DNA of 33,247 nucleotides from contig JAGGTH010000015.1 in the NCBI GenBank assembly GCA_021163845.1, positions 1 through 33,247 of the forward strand, in the 5' to 3' direction. Shown here piece by piece: positions 18,937 to 27,503 of this stretch. This DNA comes from Helicobacteraceae bacterium (lineage in GTDB: Bacteria > Campylobacterota > Campylobacteria > Campylobacterales > Sulfurimonadaceae). A model generated the notes under the pieces. That model did not search any database. It worked only from the letters and a program-made list of their open reading frames with translations, and was not told where the DNA came from. Position numbers and translations under genes: made by a program. The first letter of the stretch is position 1, and each line of letters opens with the position of its first letter.

Positions 18937-19475
18937 TTTTTTGTAAGCTCCTCTATGCGTGATTTGACATGCGCGCTTAAAAGCTCTTTTGCTCTCTCAT
19001 GGTTTGTTAGAAAATCTTTGTGGGCATTTGCATCGGTATAGTTTGTGATACAAAACACTCCACCCGCGGGAATATCAAACTCTTGGGCGATACGAAGCAC
19101 AGAGAAGAACTCCATATTTTCTAGCCCTACTCCAAACTTTAAAAATTTCTCAGTGAGTTCTTTGGATGTAGAGATGTAGTTTGAGGAGTTTACGATGATA
19201 TCTTTTGTATTTGTCGTATTTGTGCTTATCACATTATCAAGAGGTGTGTAGGCTTTTTGTTCTAAAAAAGCGAGTTCAATATTGGAAGCGGTTTTTGACT
19301 CTACGATATCAAAGAGTTTAAGATCTCCATAGCTTCCAGCACTTCCTACAAAGAGTAAAAATTCAGGTTTGTCAAAAAGACACAAACGTGTGAGATTCAT
19401 AGCCATCTCTACAAGCCCTACTCCCATAGGAGTTGCAAAATCAAAAGTTTCGTTGTTTCCTGCGCAAATGATCAT
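18933..19475 (-). CDS. Nucleoside phosphorylase-superfamily protein
   Basis: 180 residues of the PNP/MTAN phosphorylase superfamily, probably a purine nucleoside phosphorylase or related nucleosidase. Visible motifs are FVGSAGSYGDLKLFDIVE (about 42-59), the base/ribose-binding GLENMEFFSVLRIAQEFDIPA (about 115-136) with the ME pair, and FCITNYTDANAHKDF (about 140-154) containing the position of the catalytic Asp. It is shorter than usual (about 230) because the N-terminal strand is reduced. The ATG follows the hisF stop with no gap and the stop overlaps rlmN, so hisF, this gene, rlmN and the small peptide form one unit. Substrate is not determined. Confidence 0.75.
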   Translation of the reverse strand: MIICAGNNETFDFATPMGVGLVEMAMNLTRLCLFDKPEFLLFVGSAGSYGDLKLFDIVESKTASNIELAFLEQKAYTPLDNVISTNTTNTKDIIVNSSNYISTSKELTEKFLKFGVGLENMEFFSVLRIAQEFDIPAGGVFCITNYTDANAHKDFLTNHERAKELLSAHVKSRIEELTKK

Positions 19476-20234
19476 CTAAAGTCTTACTGGGATGTTGTTA
19501 TCGTGAAGATAATGTTTGAGATCCATAATATCGATCTCTTTGTAGTGAAAGATGCTCGCAGCAAGAGCCGCATCAGCACCATGTTCAAACGCTTCTTTGA
19601 TATGTTCCATCGTCCCTGCTCCACCACTAGCAATCACAGGAACATTGACCGCACGGCTGATCTGTTCAGTGATATTGAGCTCAAAACCGGCTTTGGTACC
19701 ATCTGTATCCATGGATGTAAGTAAGATCTCTCCGCTTCCACGATCAACTACCTCTTTTGCCCACTCTATCGCATCGAGCCCAGTATCCACACGACCACCA
19801 TTTAAAAACACATGGTACTTGTTACCCGCTTTTTTTACATCGATCGCTGTGACGATACACTGGCTTCCAAAACGTTTGGCACCCTCATCGATGAGTTCAG
19901 GGCGTTTGATAGCCGCAGAGTTCACACTCACTTTGTCACATCCGACGTTGAGGAGTTTATAGATATCTTCGAGTTTCCTAATTCCTCCACCCACGGTAAG
20001 GGGGATAAAGATCTCACGCGCAACCTCGGCGACGATATCAACGATGGTATCGCGATTATCAGAAGAAGCTGTGATGTCTAAAAAGGTAATTTCATCGGCA
20101 CCCTCTTCGTTGTAGCGGCGTGCTACCTCGACGGGATCGCCCGCGTCTTTGAGCCCTACAAAGTTCACACCCTTGACTACCCTGCCATCTTTTACATCCA
20201 AACATGGGATAATTCTTTTAGCAAAATAGTTCAT
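19476..20234 (-). CDS. hisF: Imidazole glycerol phosphate synthase, cyclase subunit
   Basis: Uses ammonia from HisH to turn PRFAR into imidazole glycerol phosphate and AICAR in histidine synthesis. A (beta/alpha)8 barrel of 252 residues starting [22 protein letters not shown] with catalytic Asp11. [13 protein letters not shown], the second catalytic Asp in [13 protein letters not shown], and the phosphate-binding [17 protein letters not shown] are present. The frame is open to an ATG at 20303, but homologues begin at the ATG I use; AAGGA lies 10 bases upstream of it. hisH and the other his genes are not adjacent. Confidence 0.95.
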   Translation of the reverse strand: MNYFAKRIIPCLDVKDGRVVKGVNFVGLKDAGDPVEVARRYNEEGADEITFLDITASSDNRDTIVDIVAEVAREIFIPLTVGGGIRKLEDIYKLLNVGCDKVSVNSAAIKRPELIDEGAKRFGSQCIVTAIDVKKAGNKYHVFLNGGRVDTGLDAIEWAKEVVDRGSGEILLTSMDTDGTKAGFELNITEQISRAVNVPVIASGGAGTMEHIKEAFEHGADAALAASIFHYKEIDIMDLKHYLHDNNIPVRL

Positions 20235-20295
20235 TAGAGGAGTTTCCTTTTTATTTAATAACGCGATTATATCGTGCTTTGACTTATTAAAAGTT

Positions 20296-20601
20296 TTACT
20301 CAAAGATGTTTACGTTGTATTTTTCTACTAAACCATCAGGGCTGAGACATTCACGCTCAAAGAATTCTACAATATAAGGCATCTGACAATGTTTTTCAAA
20401 GATCTCTACACTTTCCCAGATCTCATTGAATAATATTCCATAATGCTCCCCTGGTGCAAAAGGATTTTCTATCTTGCGCATCACTTTGTATTGAATACAT
20501 CCCACTTCCTTGTGTGTCGGCTCTTCTAGGGCTTGTAGGACAGAAAAAAGCTCCTCTTCTTTGCCCTCTTTTGCTTTAAATTCAGCTGTGCAGTAGATCA
20601 T
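20296..20601 (-). CDS. ABM-domain protein, putative quinol monooxygenase-like
   Basis: 101 residues of the antibiotic-biosynthesis-monooxygenase (dimeric alpha/beta barrel) family: [18 protein letters not shown], then [17 protein letters not shown] and [29 protein letters not shown] with the family's conserved E-x-W and H positions. Members act on quinols or clear reactive compounds, but many have no known substrate. AAGGGAG precedes the ATG. It ends 61 bases ahead of the hisF start and may share its transcript. Confidence 0.8.
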   Translation of the reverse strand: MIYCTAEFKAKEGKEEELFSVLQALEEPTHKEVGCIQYKVMRKIENPFAPGEHYGILFNEIWESVEIFEKHCQMPYIVEFFERECLSPDGLVEKYNVNIFE

Positions 20602-20671
20602 TGTTATCTCCCTTTCTTATCTTATAAGTAAGATGTGATTATACTTGCAAAACTAAAAACTAGGATTAAAA

Positions 20672-21136
20672 ATGTTTTCACAAGGCTTTCTTGGCACTGC
20701 TGCCCCGTTTTACATGGATATTGTTACTCTCTATTTCGCCCTCTTGCCTTTTTTAATGATCGCTGGCATTATTATGGCTGTACGTAAAAAGTTTGAACTT
20801 CATTACAAGATGCAACTGAGTACTTTTTTGCTTACCTTGGTGATGGTAGTTGTCTTTGAGATCGGTGTACGCATTTCAGGTGGTTTCCCTATCTTTATGC
20901 AAAATGCAAATATAGATGAGACTTTTATGTGGATCTTCTTGGTCGTACACGTACTTATCGCACTTGCAAGTGTTGTAGCGTGGTCTATTTTGGTTTATAG
21001 TGCCGTCAAAGAGTTTAAACTTGGTGCGACCCCTTTTGTAAAATCTCATAAGAAGCTTGGGATGTGGGTCTATGCAGGGATGAGTATCACCTCTTTTATG
21101 GGTGTGCTGATCTACTATTTTCTTTTTATCTATTAG
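20672..21136 (+). CDS. DUF420-like four-helix membrane protein
   Basis: 154 residues with four membrane segments (about 15-36, 48-68, 88-108 and 128-152). Conserved-looking His residues at HYKMQL, VVHVLIA and SHKKLGMWVYAG fit the DUF420 family, which is related to proteins around cytochrome oxidase assembly; the role is unknown. AGGA six bases upstream of the ATG supports the start. It is followed directly by repeat copy B. Confidence 0.7.
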   Translation: MFSQGFLGTAAPFYMDIVTLYFALLPFLMIAGIIMAVRKKFELHYKMQLSTFLLTLVMVVVFEIGVRISGGFPIFMQNANIDETFMWIFLVVHVLIALASVVAWSILVYSAVKEFKLGATPFVKSHKKLGMWVYAGMSITSFMGVLIYYFLFIY

Positions 21137-21142
21137 TATTTT

Positions 21143-21208
21143 ACGGACTCAAGCCCGTGTTGCGAGAGAGTCTTACATCCCAAGCTCGTAACACAGGCTT
21201 CAGCCTGT
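21143..21208. repeat. Dispersed hairpin repeat, copy B
   Basis: Starts with ACGGACT-rich DNA that can form a small imperfect hairpin (ACGG...CCGT), then a linker with CTTACATCCCAAGCTCGTAAC, and ends in ACAGGCTTCAGCCTGT (21193-21208). The linker is nearly identical to copy C. Confidence 0.8.
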
Positions 21209-21298
21209 AAGGAAACGTTAATAAAATCATAATAAATCATCATTATTGTTATAATTTTGTAACCAAAAAATCCTACTATTTTGAAAAAAAGGAATAGT

Positions 21299-22561
21299 AT
21301 GCGTTTTTTTACAAAGATCAATTTCATCTTCACACTTCTTTTATTGTTATTAATGGGAAGTTTATTGATAGCTTTTTCCCCAGAACTCTCCACGCATCAA
21401 AAACACAGTCACTCTTGTCCAGCTCCAACAAAACTTATCAGTGAAGATTTTGAGGGCAAGGCAGTGTGCCAGATATTAGGTGTTATGAGCCAAGATTTGA
21501 TCCTTACAAATGATAAGTTCTGGACACTCAGTGGGGAAGTTCATATTGGTGTTGACAGAGTGAAAAAAGTCTTTTTAGAGATACAAGAGGGCACAACTAT
21601 TTTTGGGAAGACTGAAAAAGATTTTTTGGTTGTGAATAGAGGATCGAAAATCATTGCAGAGGGAACAAAAGAACAGCCAATCATCTTTACTTCACGTAAT
21701 GATGCAGCAGGACTTGTTGCCAAAGCAGGCGAGTGGGGTGGAATCGTGATCGCCGGAGAGGCTGGTATTAACGCTTCAGGTGGAGAAAATAGCTTTGAAT
21801 TTTCAACAACTCCAATCTATTATGGTGGCAATGATGATGAGGATAGCTCAGGAGTTCTGCGCTATGTGCTTGTGAAATATGCAGGACATATCGTATATAC
21901 GGCAAAAGAGCTTAATGGGATTAGTTTTGGAGGTGTGGGTCGTGGCACTGAGGTGGATTATGTCGAGGTCTACAAAGGCAAAGATGATGGCATTGAGCTA
22001 TGGGGTGGTACAGTGAACCTCAAACACATTGTTCTCATTGACAATGGGGATGATAATCTTGATATCGATGAGGGATATAGAGGAAATATTCAATATCTTT
22101 ACTCTTCACAAAATGTAGAAGATGCATTTTATGCGCGTGCGCTAGAGGGTGATAATAATGCTGATAGTCCATTTGCATTTCCACGCAGCGCACCTATTAT
22201 CAGTAACTTTACCTTTATTGGTGGTGGCTATGCTTCTGAGGGTGTGGTGCTTAAAAAGGGTGGGGGAGCTACACTTTTAAATGGAATTATTAAAGGTTTT
22301 GAACAAACATGTCTTGGTCTAGAAGATGAGAGTACACTAGTGAATAAGGCAATCAAGATCGATGCTGTAACACTCTTGGGATGTGAGAAAAAACACTTTG
22401 GTAAAAGACTCGACCAAGAGAAGGTAGATGCGATATTTGCACAGAGTTCTGCAAGCTATGTGAGTCCGAAAAGTTATGGTTCGTTTTTTGAAGAGACAAA
22501 CTATCAAGGGGCGTATGAAGAGGGGAATGATTGGCGAGCAGGGTGGAGTAAGCTTTATTGA
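21299..22561 (+). CDS. Exported right-handed beta-helix-type protein, function unknown
   Basis: 420 residues. A hydrophobic N-terminus (FIFTLLLLLLMGSLLIAF, about residues 10-27) is a signal peptide or anchor, followed by a His/Cys-bearing SHSCPAPTK stretch. The body is strand- and glycine-rich with repeated patterns (GEWGGIVIAGEAGINASGG; DDGIELWGGTVNLKHIVLID; GDDNLDIDEGYRGNIQYL) typical of parallel beta-helix secreted proteins, known also from Bacteroidota. Surface or periplasmic location is likely; ligand or activity is unknown. I use the ATG at 21299 with AAGGA five bases upstream; the TTG at 21281 has none. Copies B and C of the repeat flank it in the same orientation. Confidence 0.75.
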   Translation: MRFFTKINFIFTLLLLLLMGSLLIAFSPELSTHQKHSHSCPAPTKLISEDFEGKAVCQILGVMSQDLILTNDKFWTLSGEVHIGVDRVKKVFLEIQEGTTIFGKTEKDFLVVNRGSKIIAEGTKEQPIIFTSRNDAAGLVAKAGEWGGIVIAGEAGINASGGENSFEFSTTPIYYGGNDDEDSSGVLRYVLVKYAGHIVYTAKELNGISFGGVGRGTEVDYVEVYKGKDDGIELWGGTVNLKHIVLIDNGDDNLDIDEGYRGNIQYLYSSQNVEDAFYARALEGDNNADSPFAFPRSAPIISNFTFIGGGYASEGVVLKKGGGATLLNGIIKGFEQTCLGLEDESTLVNKAIKIDAVTLLGCEKKHFGKRLDQEKVDAIFAQSSASYVSPKSYGSFFEETNYQGAYEEGNDWRAGWSKLY

Positions 22562-22580
22562 TAGGATAGCTTTTATAGTA

Positions 22581-22645
22581 TGGACTAAACTACGTGTTAC
22601 GAGGGCTTGCTACATCCCAAGATCGTAACACAGGCTTTAGCCTGT
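22581..22645. repeat. Dispersed hairpin repeat, copy C
   Basis: Begins TGGACTAAAC, has the linker GCTACATCCCAAGATCGTAA, and ends in ACAGGCTTTAGCCTGT (22630-22645). The first hairpin (GGACTAAAGTCC in other copies) is eroded here. Confidence 0.8.
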
Positions 22646-22712
22646 ACGAGTAAAAATGAATTTTTATATCAACTTACCTTATTATAAGAAATAATAGTAT
22701 AAACTCACGTCT

Positions 22713-23522
22713 ATGAATAAAAATAGCGTAGTGGCTAAAAAGAAATTTGGTCAAAACTTTCTCAAAGATGAGTCCGTTTTGCGCAAAATCATCGAAGCGA
22801 TGCCCAAAAATGATAATAAGATCGTCGAAATTGGGCCTGGCTTAGGTGATTTAACTAAATATTTAGTTGATGTCAAAAGTGTAGAAGCTTTTGAGGTAGA
22901 TACCGATTTATGTAAACTGTTACAAAATACTTTTGAAAAAGAGATTGCTACCAAGCGCCTCCATATAAATTGTGGGGATGTATTGAACGCTTGGCAGAGT
23001 AGCCTTGTAGATGAAGCGTACGATTTAGTGGCGAACTTGCCATATTATATCGCTACGAACATAATCTTAAAAGCACTCGCAGATCCAAAATGCAAAAATA
23101 TTCTTGTGATGGTACAGCTAGAAGTGGCAGAAAAATTCTGTGCGGATGCTGGAGAGAAAGTGTTTGGTGCTTTGAGTGTTATCACCCAAAGTGTGGGAGA
23201 GGCACATATTGTGACAATTGTTCCCCCAAGTGCTTTTGAACCTGCCCCAAAGATTGATTCTGCAGTGTTTTTGATACAAAAACACGCTGATAGAAGTGAT
23301 GAGGGTTTTGAGGGTATGCTTCGAGTTGCATTTAAGCAACCTCGCAAAACACTTATGAAAAATCTATCGTGCGTGTATGATAAAGCACAACTTCAAGAGG
23401 CTTTTGCCGCGCTAGATCTTACATTAACGATTCGTCCTCATCAAGTGGGTACCGCTGACTATCACCAACTCTATACGAAAATACAAAGGAGTTTGGATGG
23501 CAGAAGAGACACAAGGGAATAA
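22713..23522 (+). CDS. rsmA: 16S rRNA dimethyladenosine transferase RsmA (KsgA)
   Basis: Dimethylates A1518 and A1519 of 16S rRNA with SAM late in small-subunit assembly. 269 residues: KKKFGQNFLKDESVLRKII at the N-terminus, SAM motif I IVEIGPGLGDLTKYL, the catalytic NLPYYIATNIIL, and VPPSAFEPAPKIDSAVF with the C-terminal helical domain. No Shine-Dalgarno precedes the ATG, and a TATAAA ends nine bases before it, so the mRNA may have almost no leader. The 3' end overlaps the rnj start by 26 bases, implying coupling. Confidence 0.94.
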   Translation: MNKNSVVAKKKFGQNFLKDESVLRKIIEAMPKNDNKIVEIGPGLGDLTKYLVDVKSVEAFEVDTDLCKLLQNTFEKEIATKRLHINCGDVLNAWQSSLVDEAYDLVANLPYYIATNIILKALADPKCKNILVMVQLEVAEKFCADAGEKVFGALSVITQSVGEAHIVTIVPPSAFEPAPKIDSAVFLIQKHADRSDEGFEGMLRVAFKQPRKTLMKNLSCVYDKAQLQEAFAALDLTLTIRPHQVGTADYHQLYTKIQRSLDGRRDTRE

Positions 23523-25458
23523 TAGCCCTCAAGTAGATCAAAAACCAGAACAAAAACGATACAACAAACCGCGTTCAGGAAGTAGAAATCCTCAGAATAG
23601 AAACAAAGAGGGTGTAGCACCAAAACAGGGTGCAAAACCAGCTGCAAATAATAATAGAAATCCTCAAAATAAAAGCAAAGGGAATCGTAGCCGCCGCCAT
23701 CAAGCAGCACCGATAGATGAGAACCTTAAAGCTTTTGTAGTAAAAAATCAAGAAGCGCACAAGCAAAGACTCAATCCACATTTTAAACTTGATCTTAACT
23801 CCAATGCAAAGATCCGTATCACACCACTAGGTGGACTCGGTGAAATCGGTGGAAATATTGCAGTTTTTGAAACAGAAAAAGAGGCGATTTTAATCGATGT
23901 AGGGATGAGTTTTCCAGATGAAGATATGCACGGTGTAGATATCTTGATCCCTGACTTTTCTTATCTACGTGAGATCAAAGACAAGATCGTAGGTGTTATC
24001 ATTACACACGCACACGAAGATCATATCGGTGCGATGCCATATCTTTATAAAGAGATGCAGTTTCCAATCTATGGAACACCACTTCCACTTGCAATGATCG
24101 GAAATAAATTTGATGAGCACCATATTAAAGAGCATAGACGTTTCTTTAATCCAGTAGAGAAAAGACAGATCTACAAAATTGGAAATGATTTTGAGATCGA
24201 GTGGATGCATATGACACACTCTATTATCGATTCTTCTTCTCTTGCGATCACAACAGCAGCAGGAACAGTGATCCATACGGGTGACTTTAAGATCGATCAT
24301 ACACCAGTTGATGGATATACAGCAGATCTTCACAGACTTGCTTATTATGGAGATAAGGGCGTTTTATGTTTGTTGAGTGACTCTACAAACTCTTACAATG
24401 CACTTCCTACCCCATCAGAGCTTACAGTCGGACCAGCACTTGATCGTGCCTTTGCAAAAGCAGAAGGGCGTGTGATCCTCTCTACATTTAGTTCAAACGT
24501 ACACCGTTTGCAACAAGCGATCCAGTATGGTATCAAGTATGGACGTAAAGTGTGTGTGATCGGGCGTTCTATGGAGAGAAACCTTGAGGTAACACTTCAG
24601 TACGATTATCTGAGATTTCCAAAAAATATTTTTGTGGATACTGAAGAGATCGCGCATATGAACGATAAAGATGTCCTCATTGTAACAACAGGATCACAAG
24701 GAGAGCCAAGTTCTGCGCTCTTTAGAATGGCGATCGGTGAGCATAGACATGTCAAGATCAAGCCAACCGACTCGATCGTACTTTCATCTCGTGCAATTCC
24801 AGGAAATGAGGGAAGTATCTCTAATATGCTCAACTTCCTCCAAAGAGCAGGAGCAAAAGTTGTAACAGATAAAGAGATCCACGTATCAGGTCACGCTTCT
24901 ATGGAGGAGCAAAAACTGATGCTTCGTCTTGTCAATCCTAAGTTCTTCTTGCCTGTGCATGGGGAATATAACCATGTTATGAAGCACAAAGAAACAGCGA
25001 TTATGTGTGGTGTTCCTGAGAGAAATATCTTACTGATGACAGATGGAGAGCAGATCGAAGTCGCACCAAAATATATGAGAAAAGTGAAAACTGTAAAAAC
25101 AGGGAAAACTTATATCGACAACCAAAACAACCATCAGATCGAGGATGACATCGTCTTAGATCGTCAAAAACTTGCATCTGAGGGTATCGTTATGCTTGTT
25201 GCTCAAATAGATGGACAAAGCTCAAAAATGGTAGCAAAACCACGTGTTACAACATTTGGTATCGTAGCAGATAAACAAGATAAGTTTTTTGCTAAAGAGA
25301 TGGAAGATGTACTAGAGCACTTCTTGGTCAACATGAAAGAGGGACTCATTGACAACCCTAGAGCCCTAGAGAATGACTTACGCCAGATCGTTCGTAAACA
25401 CATCTACCGTAAAATGAAAAAATATCCACTTATCGTTCCACACGTATTTATCTCCTAA
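23497..25458 (+). CDS. rnj: Ribonuclease J with long basic N-terminal extension
   Basis: Metallo-beta-lactamase/beta-CASP endo- and 5'-3' exoribonuclease, the main mRNA-decay enzyme of this phylum, which lacks RNase E. 653 residues. The first 95 are disordered, rich in Asn, Gln, Lys and Arg, with RNPQN occurring twice; H. pylori RNase J has a similar extension. The catalytic core starts KIRITPLGGLGEIGGN; HAHEDHIGAMPYL (about 170-182) is the metal motif, HTGDFKID and LLSDSTNS follow, and the beta-CASP part has SGHASMEEQKLML and LPVHGEYNH. A strong AAAGGAG lies five bases before the ATG, inside rsmA. Repeat copy D follows the stop. Confidence 0.94.
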   Translation: MAEETQGNNSPQVDQKPEQKRYNKPRSGSRNPQNRNKEGVAPKQGAKPAANNNRNPQNKSKGNRSRRHQAAPIDENLKAFVVKNQEAHKQRLNPHFKLDLNSNAKIRITPLGGLGEIGGNIAVFETEKEAILIDVGMSFPDEDMHGVDILIPDFSYLREIKDKIVGVIITHAHEDHIGAMPYLYKEMQFPIYGTPLPLAMIGNKFDEHHIKEHRRFFNPVEKRQIYKIGNDFEIEWMHMTHSIIDSSSLAITTAAGTVIHTGDFKIDHTPVDGYTADLHRLAYYGDKGVLCLLSDSTNSYNALPTPSELTVGPALDRAFAKAEGRVILSTFSSNVHRLQQAIQYGIKYGRKVCVIGRSMERNLEVTLQYDYLRFPKNIFVDTEEIAHMNDKDVLIVTTGSQGEPSSALFRMAIGEHRHVKIKPTDSIVLSSRAIPGNEGSISNMLNFLQRAGAKVVTDKEIHVSGHASMEEQKLMLRLVNPKFFLPVHGEYNHVMKHKETAIMCGVPERNILLMTDGEQIEVAPKYMRKVKTVKTGKTYIDNQNNHQIEDDIVLDRQKLASEGIVMLVAQIDGQSSKMVAKPRVTTFGIVADKQDKFFAKEMEDVLEHFLVNMKEGLIDNPRALENDLRQIVRKHIYRKMKKYPLIVPHVFIS

Positions 25459-25469
25459 AAATAACTTTA

Positions 25470-25516
25470 TGGACCAAAGTCCACGCTACATCCGAAGAAT
25501 ACAGGCTTAGGCCTGT
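25470..25516. repeat. Dispersed hairpin repeat, copy D
   Basis: Both hairpins are intact: GGAC-CAAA-GTCC (25471-25482) and ACAGGC-TTAG-GCCTGT (25501-25516), joined by the short linker ACGCTACATCCGAAGAAT. It lies between rnj and folE and may end the rsmA-rnj transcript. Confidence 0.8.
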
Positions 25517-25604
25517 AAGGGTGAATAACAAACTTTCAAAACCTATCTTTTTCTCAGCATTTTAGTGTTACTCTATCATCAACAAAACTTTTGAGGTAGA
25601 TACA

Positions 25605-26192
25605 GTGAGCAAAGAAAAAGAAGATGCGATATTTGAAGAAGCGGTAAAGTCTATGATGCTTCACGTAGGGGAAGACCCAGAGCGTGAAGGGCTTTTGGAA
25701 ACTCCTAAGCGTGTGAGAAAAGCGTATGAGTTTATTTTTGGCGGCTACAAAGAGAATCCTAAAGAGATCCTCGAAAAAGCACTTTTTACAAGCTCTAATG
25801 ATGAGATGGTACTCATTAAAGATATCGAGTTTTACTCTACGTGTGAGCACCATCTTTTACCTATTATCGGGCGTGTTCATGTTGCTTACATCCCAGATGG
25901 TAAAGTAGTAGGGCTCTCAAAGATCCCACGTGTGGTTAATGTATTTGCACGCCGTATGCAGATCCAAGAGCAGCTCACAGAACAGATCGCAGATGCTATT
26001 ATGGATGCGATCGAGCCCAAGGGTGTTGCAGTTGTAGTTGCAGCGCGTCATATGTGTATGGAGATGCGAGGAGTTGAAAAGATCAACTCTACGACTACAT
26101 CCTCAGCGCTTCGTGGACTCTTTAAACGTGATGAAAAAACACGTGCAGAGTTCTTTTCTCTTATCAATTCACCTACTGGAACGAGATACTAA
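25605..26192 (+). CDS. folE: GTP cyclohydrolase I
   Basis: Converts GTP to 7,8-dihydroneopterin triphosphate, first step of both folate and queuosine synthesis. 195 residues, type I family: [20 protein letters not shown], the Zn-binding [21 protein letters not shown] with Cys and two His, [27 protein letters not shown], and the second Zn Cys region [14 protein letters not shown] with the active-site His. The start is GTG with GAGG eight bases upstream. fliI starts six bases after its stop, so both are likely cotranscribed. Confidence 0.95.
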   Translation: MSKEKEDAIFEEAVKSMMLHVGEDPEREGLLETPKRVRKAYEFIFGGYKENPKEILEKALFTSSNDEMVLIKDIEFYSTCEHHLLPIIGRVHVAYIPDGKVVGLSKIPRVVNVFARRMQIQEQLTEQIADAIMDAIEPKGVAVVVAARHMCMEMRGVEKINSTTTSSALRGLFKRDEKTRAEFFSLINSPTGTRY

Positions 26193-26198
26193 AAACAG

Positions 26199-27503
26199 AT
26201 GCCTTTTTCATCCCTCAAAGAGAAGATATCCTCCAAAAACCACTCTACCCCTTTTGGTGAGATCATCAAGATCAACGCTACTATAATCATTGCTCGCGGT
26301 CTAAATGTGAGCATCAGTGACATGGTACGTGTTGTCTCAAACACTACATCCCAAGAGACGATCGGGATGGTTACAGAGATCGATGGAAACACTTTTTTCA
26401 TTACCCCTTTTAGCTTTGTAGAGGGTTTTCGCTCTGGTGATCGCGTCTTTTTAGATCAAACTGGGATGACGATCCCTGTGAGTTCTTCTCTTTTGGGGCG
26501 TGTGGTCGATCCTTTTATGAATCCCATTGATGGCAAAGGTCCTATCGGACAAGCAAAACTCTCCCCTATTATCAAGGCCCCAATCGCAGCGATGAAGCGA
26601 GGCATGATAGATGAGATCTTTAGTGTTGGTGTGAAGAGTGTAGATGGGCTTCTTACTTGTGGAAAAGGGCAAAAGCTCGGGATCTTTGCGGGGAGTGGGG
26701 TTGGGAAGTCAACACTCATGGGGATGATCGTTCGTGGTGCTGATGCTCCGATCAAAGTGGTCGCTCTTATTGGGGAACGTGGACGTGAGGTTCCCGAGTT
26801 TATCGAGAAAAACTTGGGTGGAAACTTGGAAAATACAGTGATCATCGTTGCAACAAGTGATGATTCTCCCCTGATGCGTAAATATGGTGCCTTCTCCGCG
26901 ATGAGTGTTGCTGAGCACTTTAAAGACAAAGGGATGGATGTTCTTTTTATTATGGACTCAGTGACCCGTTTTGCTATGGCACAGCGCGAAATAGGCCTCT
27001 CTCTTGGCGAGCCTCCTACATCCAAAGGCTATCCACCATCTTCACTTACTCTTTTGCCGCAGTTGATGGAACGTGCAGGAAAAGAGGAGGGTAAAGGGAG
27101 CATTACCGCTTTTTTTACCGTTTTGATCGAGGGGGATGATATGAGTGATCCAATCGCCGATCAATCGCGCTCTATTCTCGATGGACATATTGTGCTCTCT
27201 CGTGAACTCACAGACTTTGGGATCTATCCACCTGTGAATATTCTCAACTCTGCTTCAAGGGTGATGGGAGATATTATTAGCTCAGAACATCTGCGAGCAG
27301 TCCTCAAATTTCGTCGGCTTTATACGATACTTAAAGAGAATGAAGTGCTGATTCGCATTGGTGCCTATACCAAAGGAACTGATCCTGAATTTGATGAAGC
27401 GATGAATAAAAAAGAGGCGATGGAGAAGTTCTTATCTCAAGATTCGATGCAACAGATCCCTTATCAAGAAAGTTCCCAAGCCCTTATAGCGCTGATGTCT
27501 TAA
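26199..27503 (+). CDS. fliI: Flagellar export ATPase FliI
   Basis: Hexameric ATPase of the flagellar type III export apparatus, working with FliH and FliJ. 434 residues. An F1-like N-terminal barrel is followed by the Walker A GIFAGSGVGKSTLMGMI (about 154-170), the catalytic GERGREVPEF, Walker B DVLFIMDSVTRFAMAQREIGLSLGEPPTSKGYPPS, which is diagnostic for FliI against F1 subunits, and GSITAFFTVLIEGDDMSDPIAD. There is no clear ribosome site, consistent with coupling to folE. Its TAA and the TAA of the opposite WD40 gene share the four bases TTAA, so no terminator fits between them. Confidence 0.95.
   Translation: MPFSSLKEKISSKNHSTPFGEIIKINATIIIARGLNVSISDMVRVVSNTTSQETIGMVTEIDGNTFFITPFSFVEGFRSGDRVFLDQTGMTIPVSSSLLGRVVDPFMNPIDGKGPIGQAKLSPIIKAPIAAMKRGMIDEIFSVGVKSVDGLLTCGKGQKLGIFAGSGVGKSTLMGMIVRGADAPIKVVALIGERGREVPEFIEKNLGGNLENTVIIVATSDDSPLMRKYGAFSAMSVAEHFKDKGMDVLFIMDSVTRFAMAQREIGLSLGEPPTSKGYPPSSLTLLPQLMERAGKEEGKGSITAFFTVLIEGDDMSDPIADQSRSILDGHIVLSRELTDFGIYPPVNILNSASRVMGDIISSEHLRAVLKFRRLYTILKENEVLIRIGAYTKGTDPEFDEAMNKKEAMEKFLSQDSMQQIPYQESSQALIALMS

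Noticed and set aside
18933-19475. Reading the phosphorylase-like gene as futalosine hydrolase or MTAN
   Set aside because: The superfamily motifs do not separate these; length and motifs fit a general nucleoside phosphorylase, so no symbol is given.
23965-24333. 122-residue frame antisense to rnj
   Set aside because: Cys/His-rich shadow of the RNase J catalytic domain; no independent coding evidence.
25524-25532. GGTGAATAA as a further DnaA box after rnj
   Set aside because: A single imperfect 9-mer without neighbours is expected by chance in AT-rich DNA.
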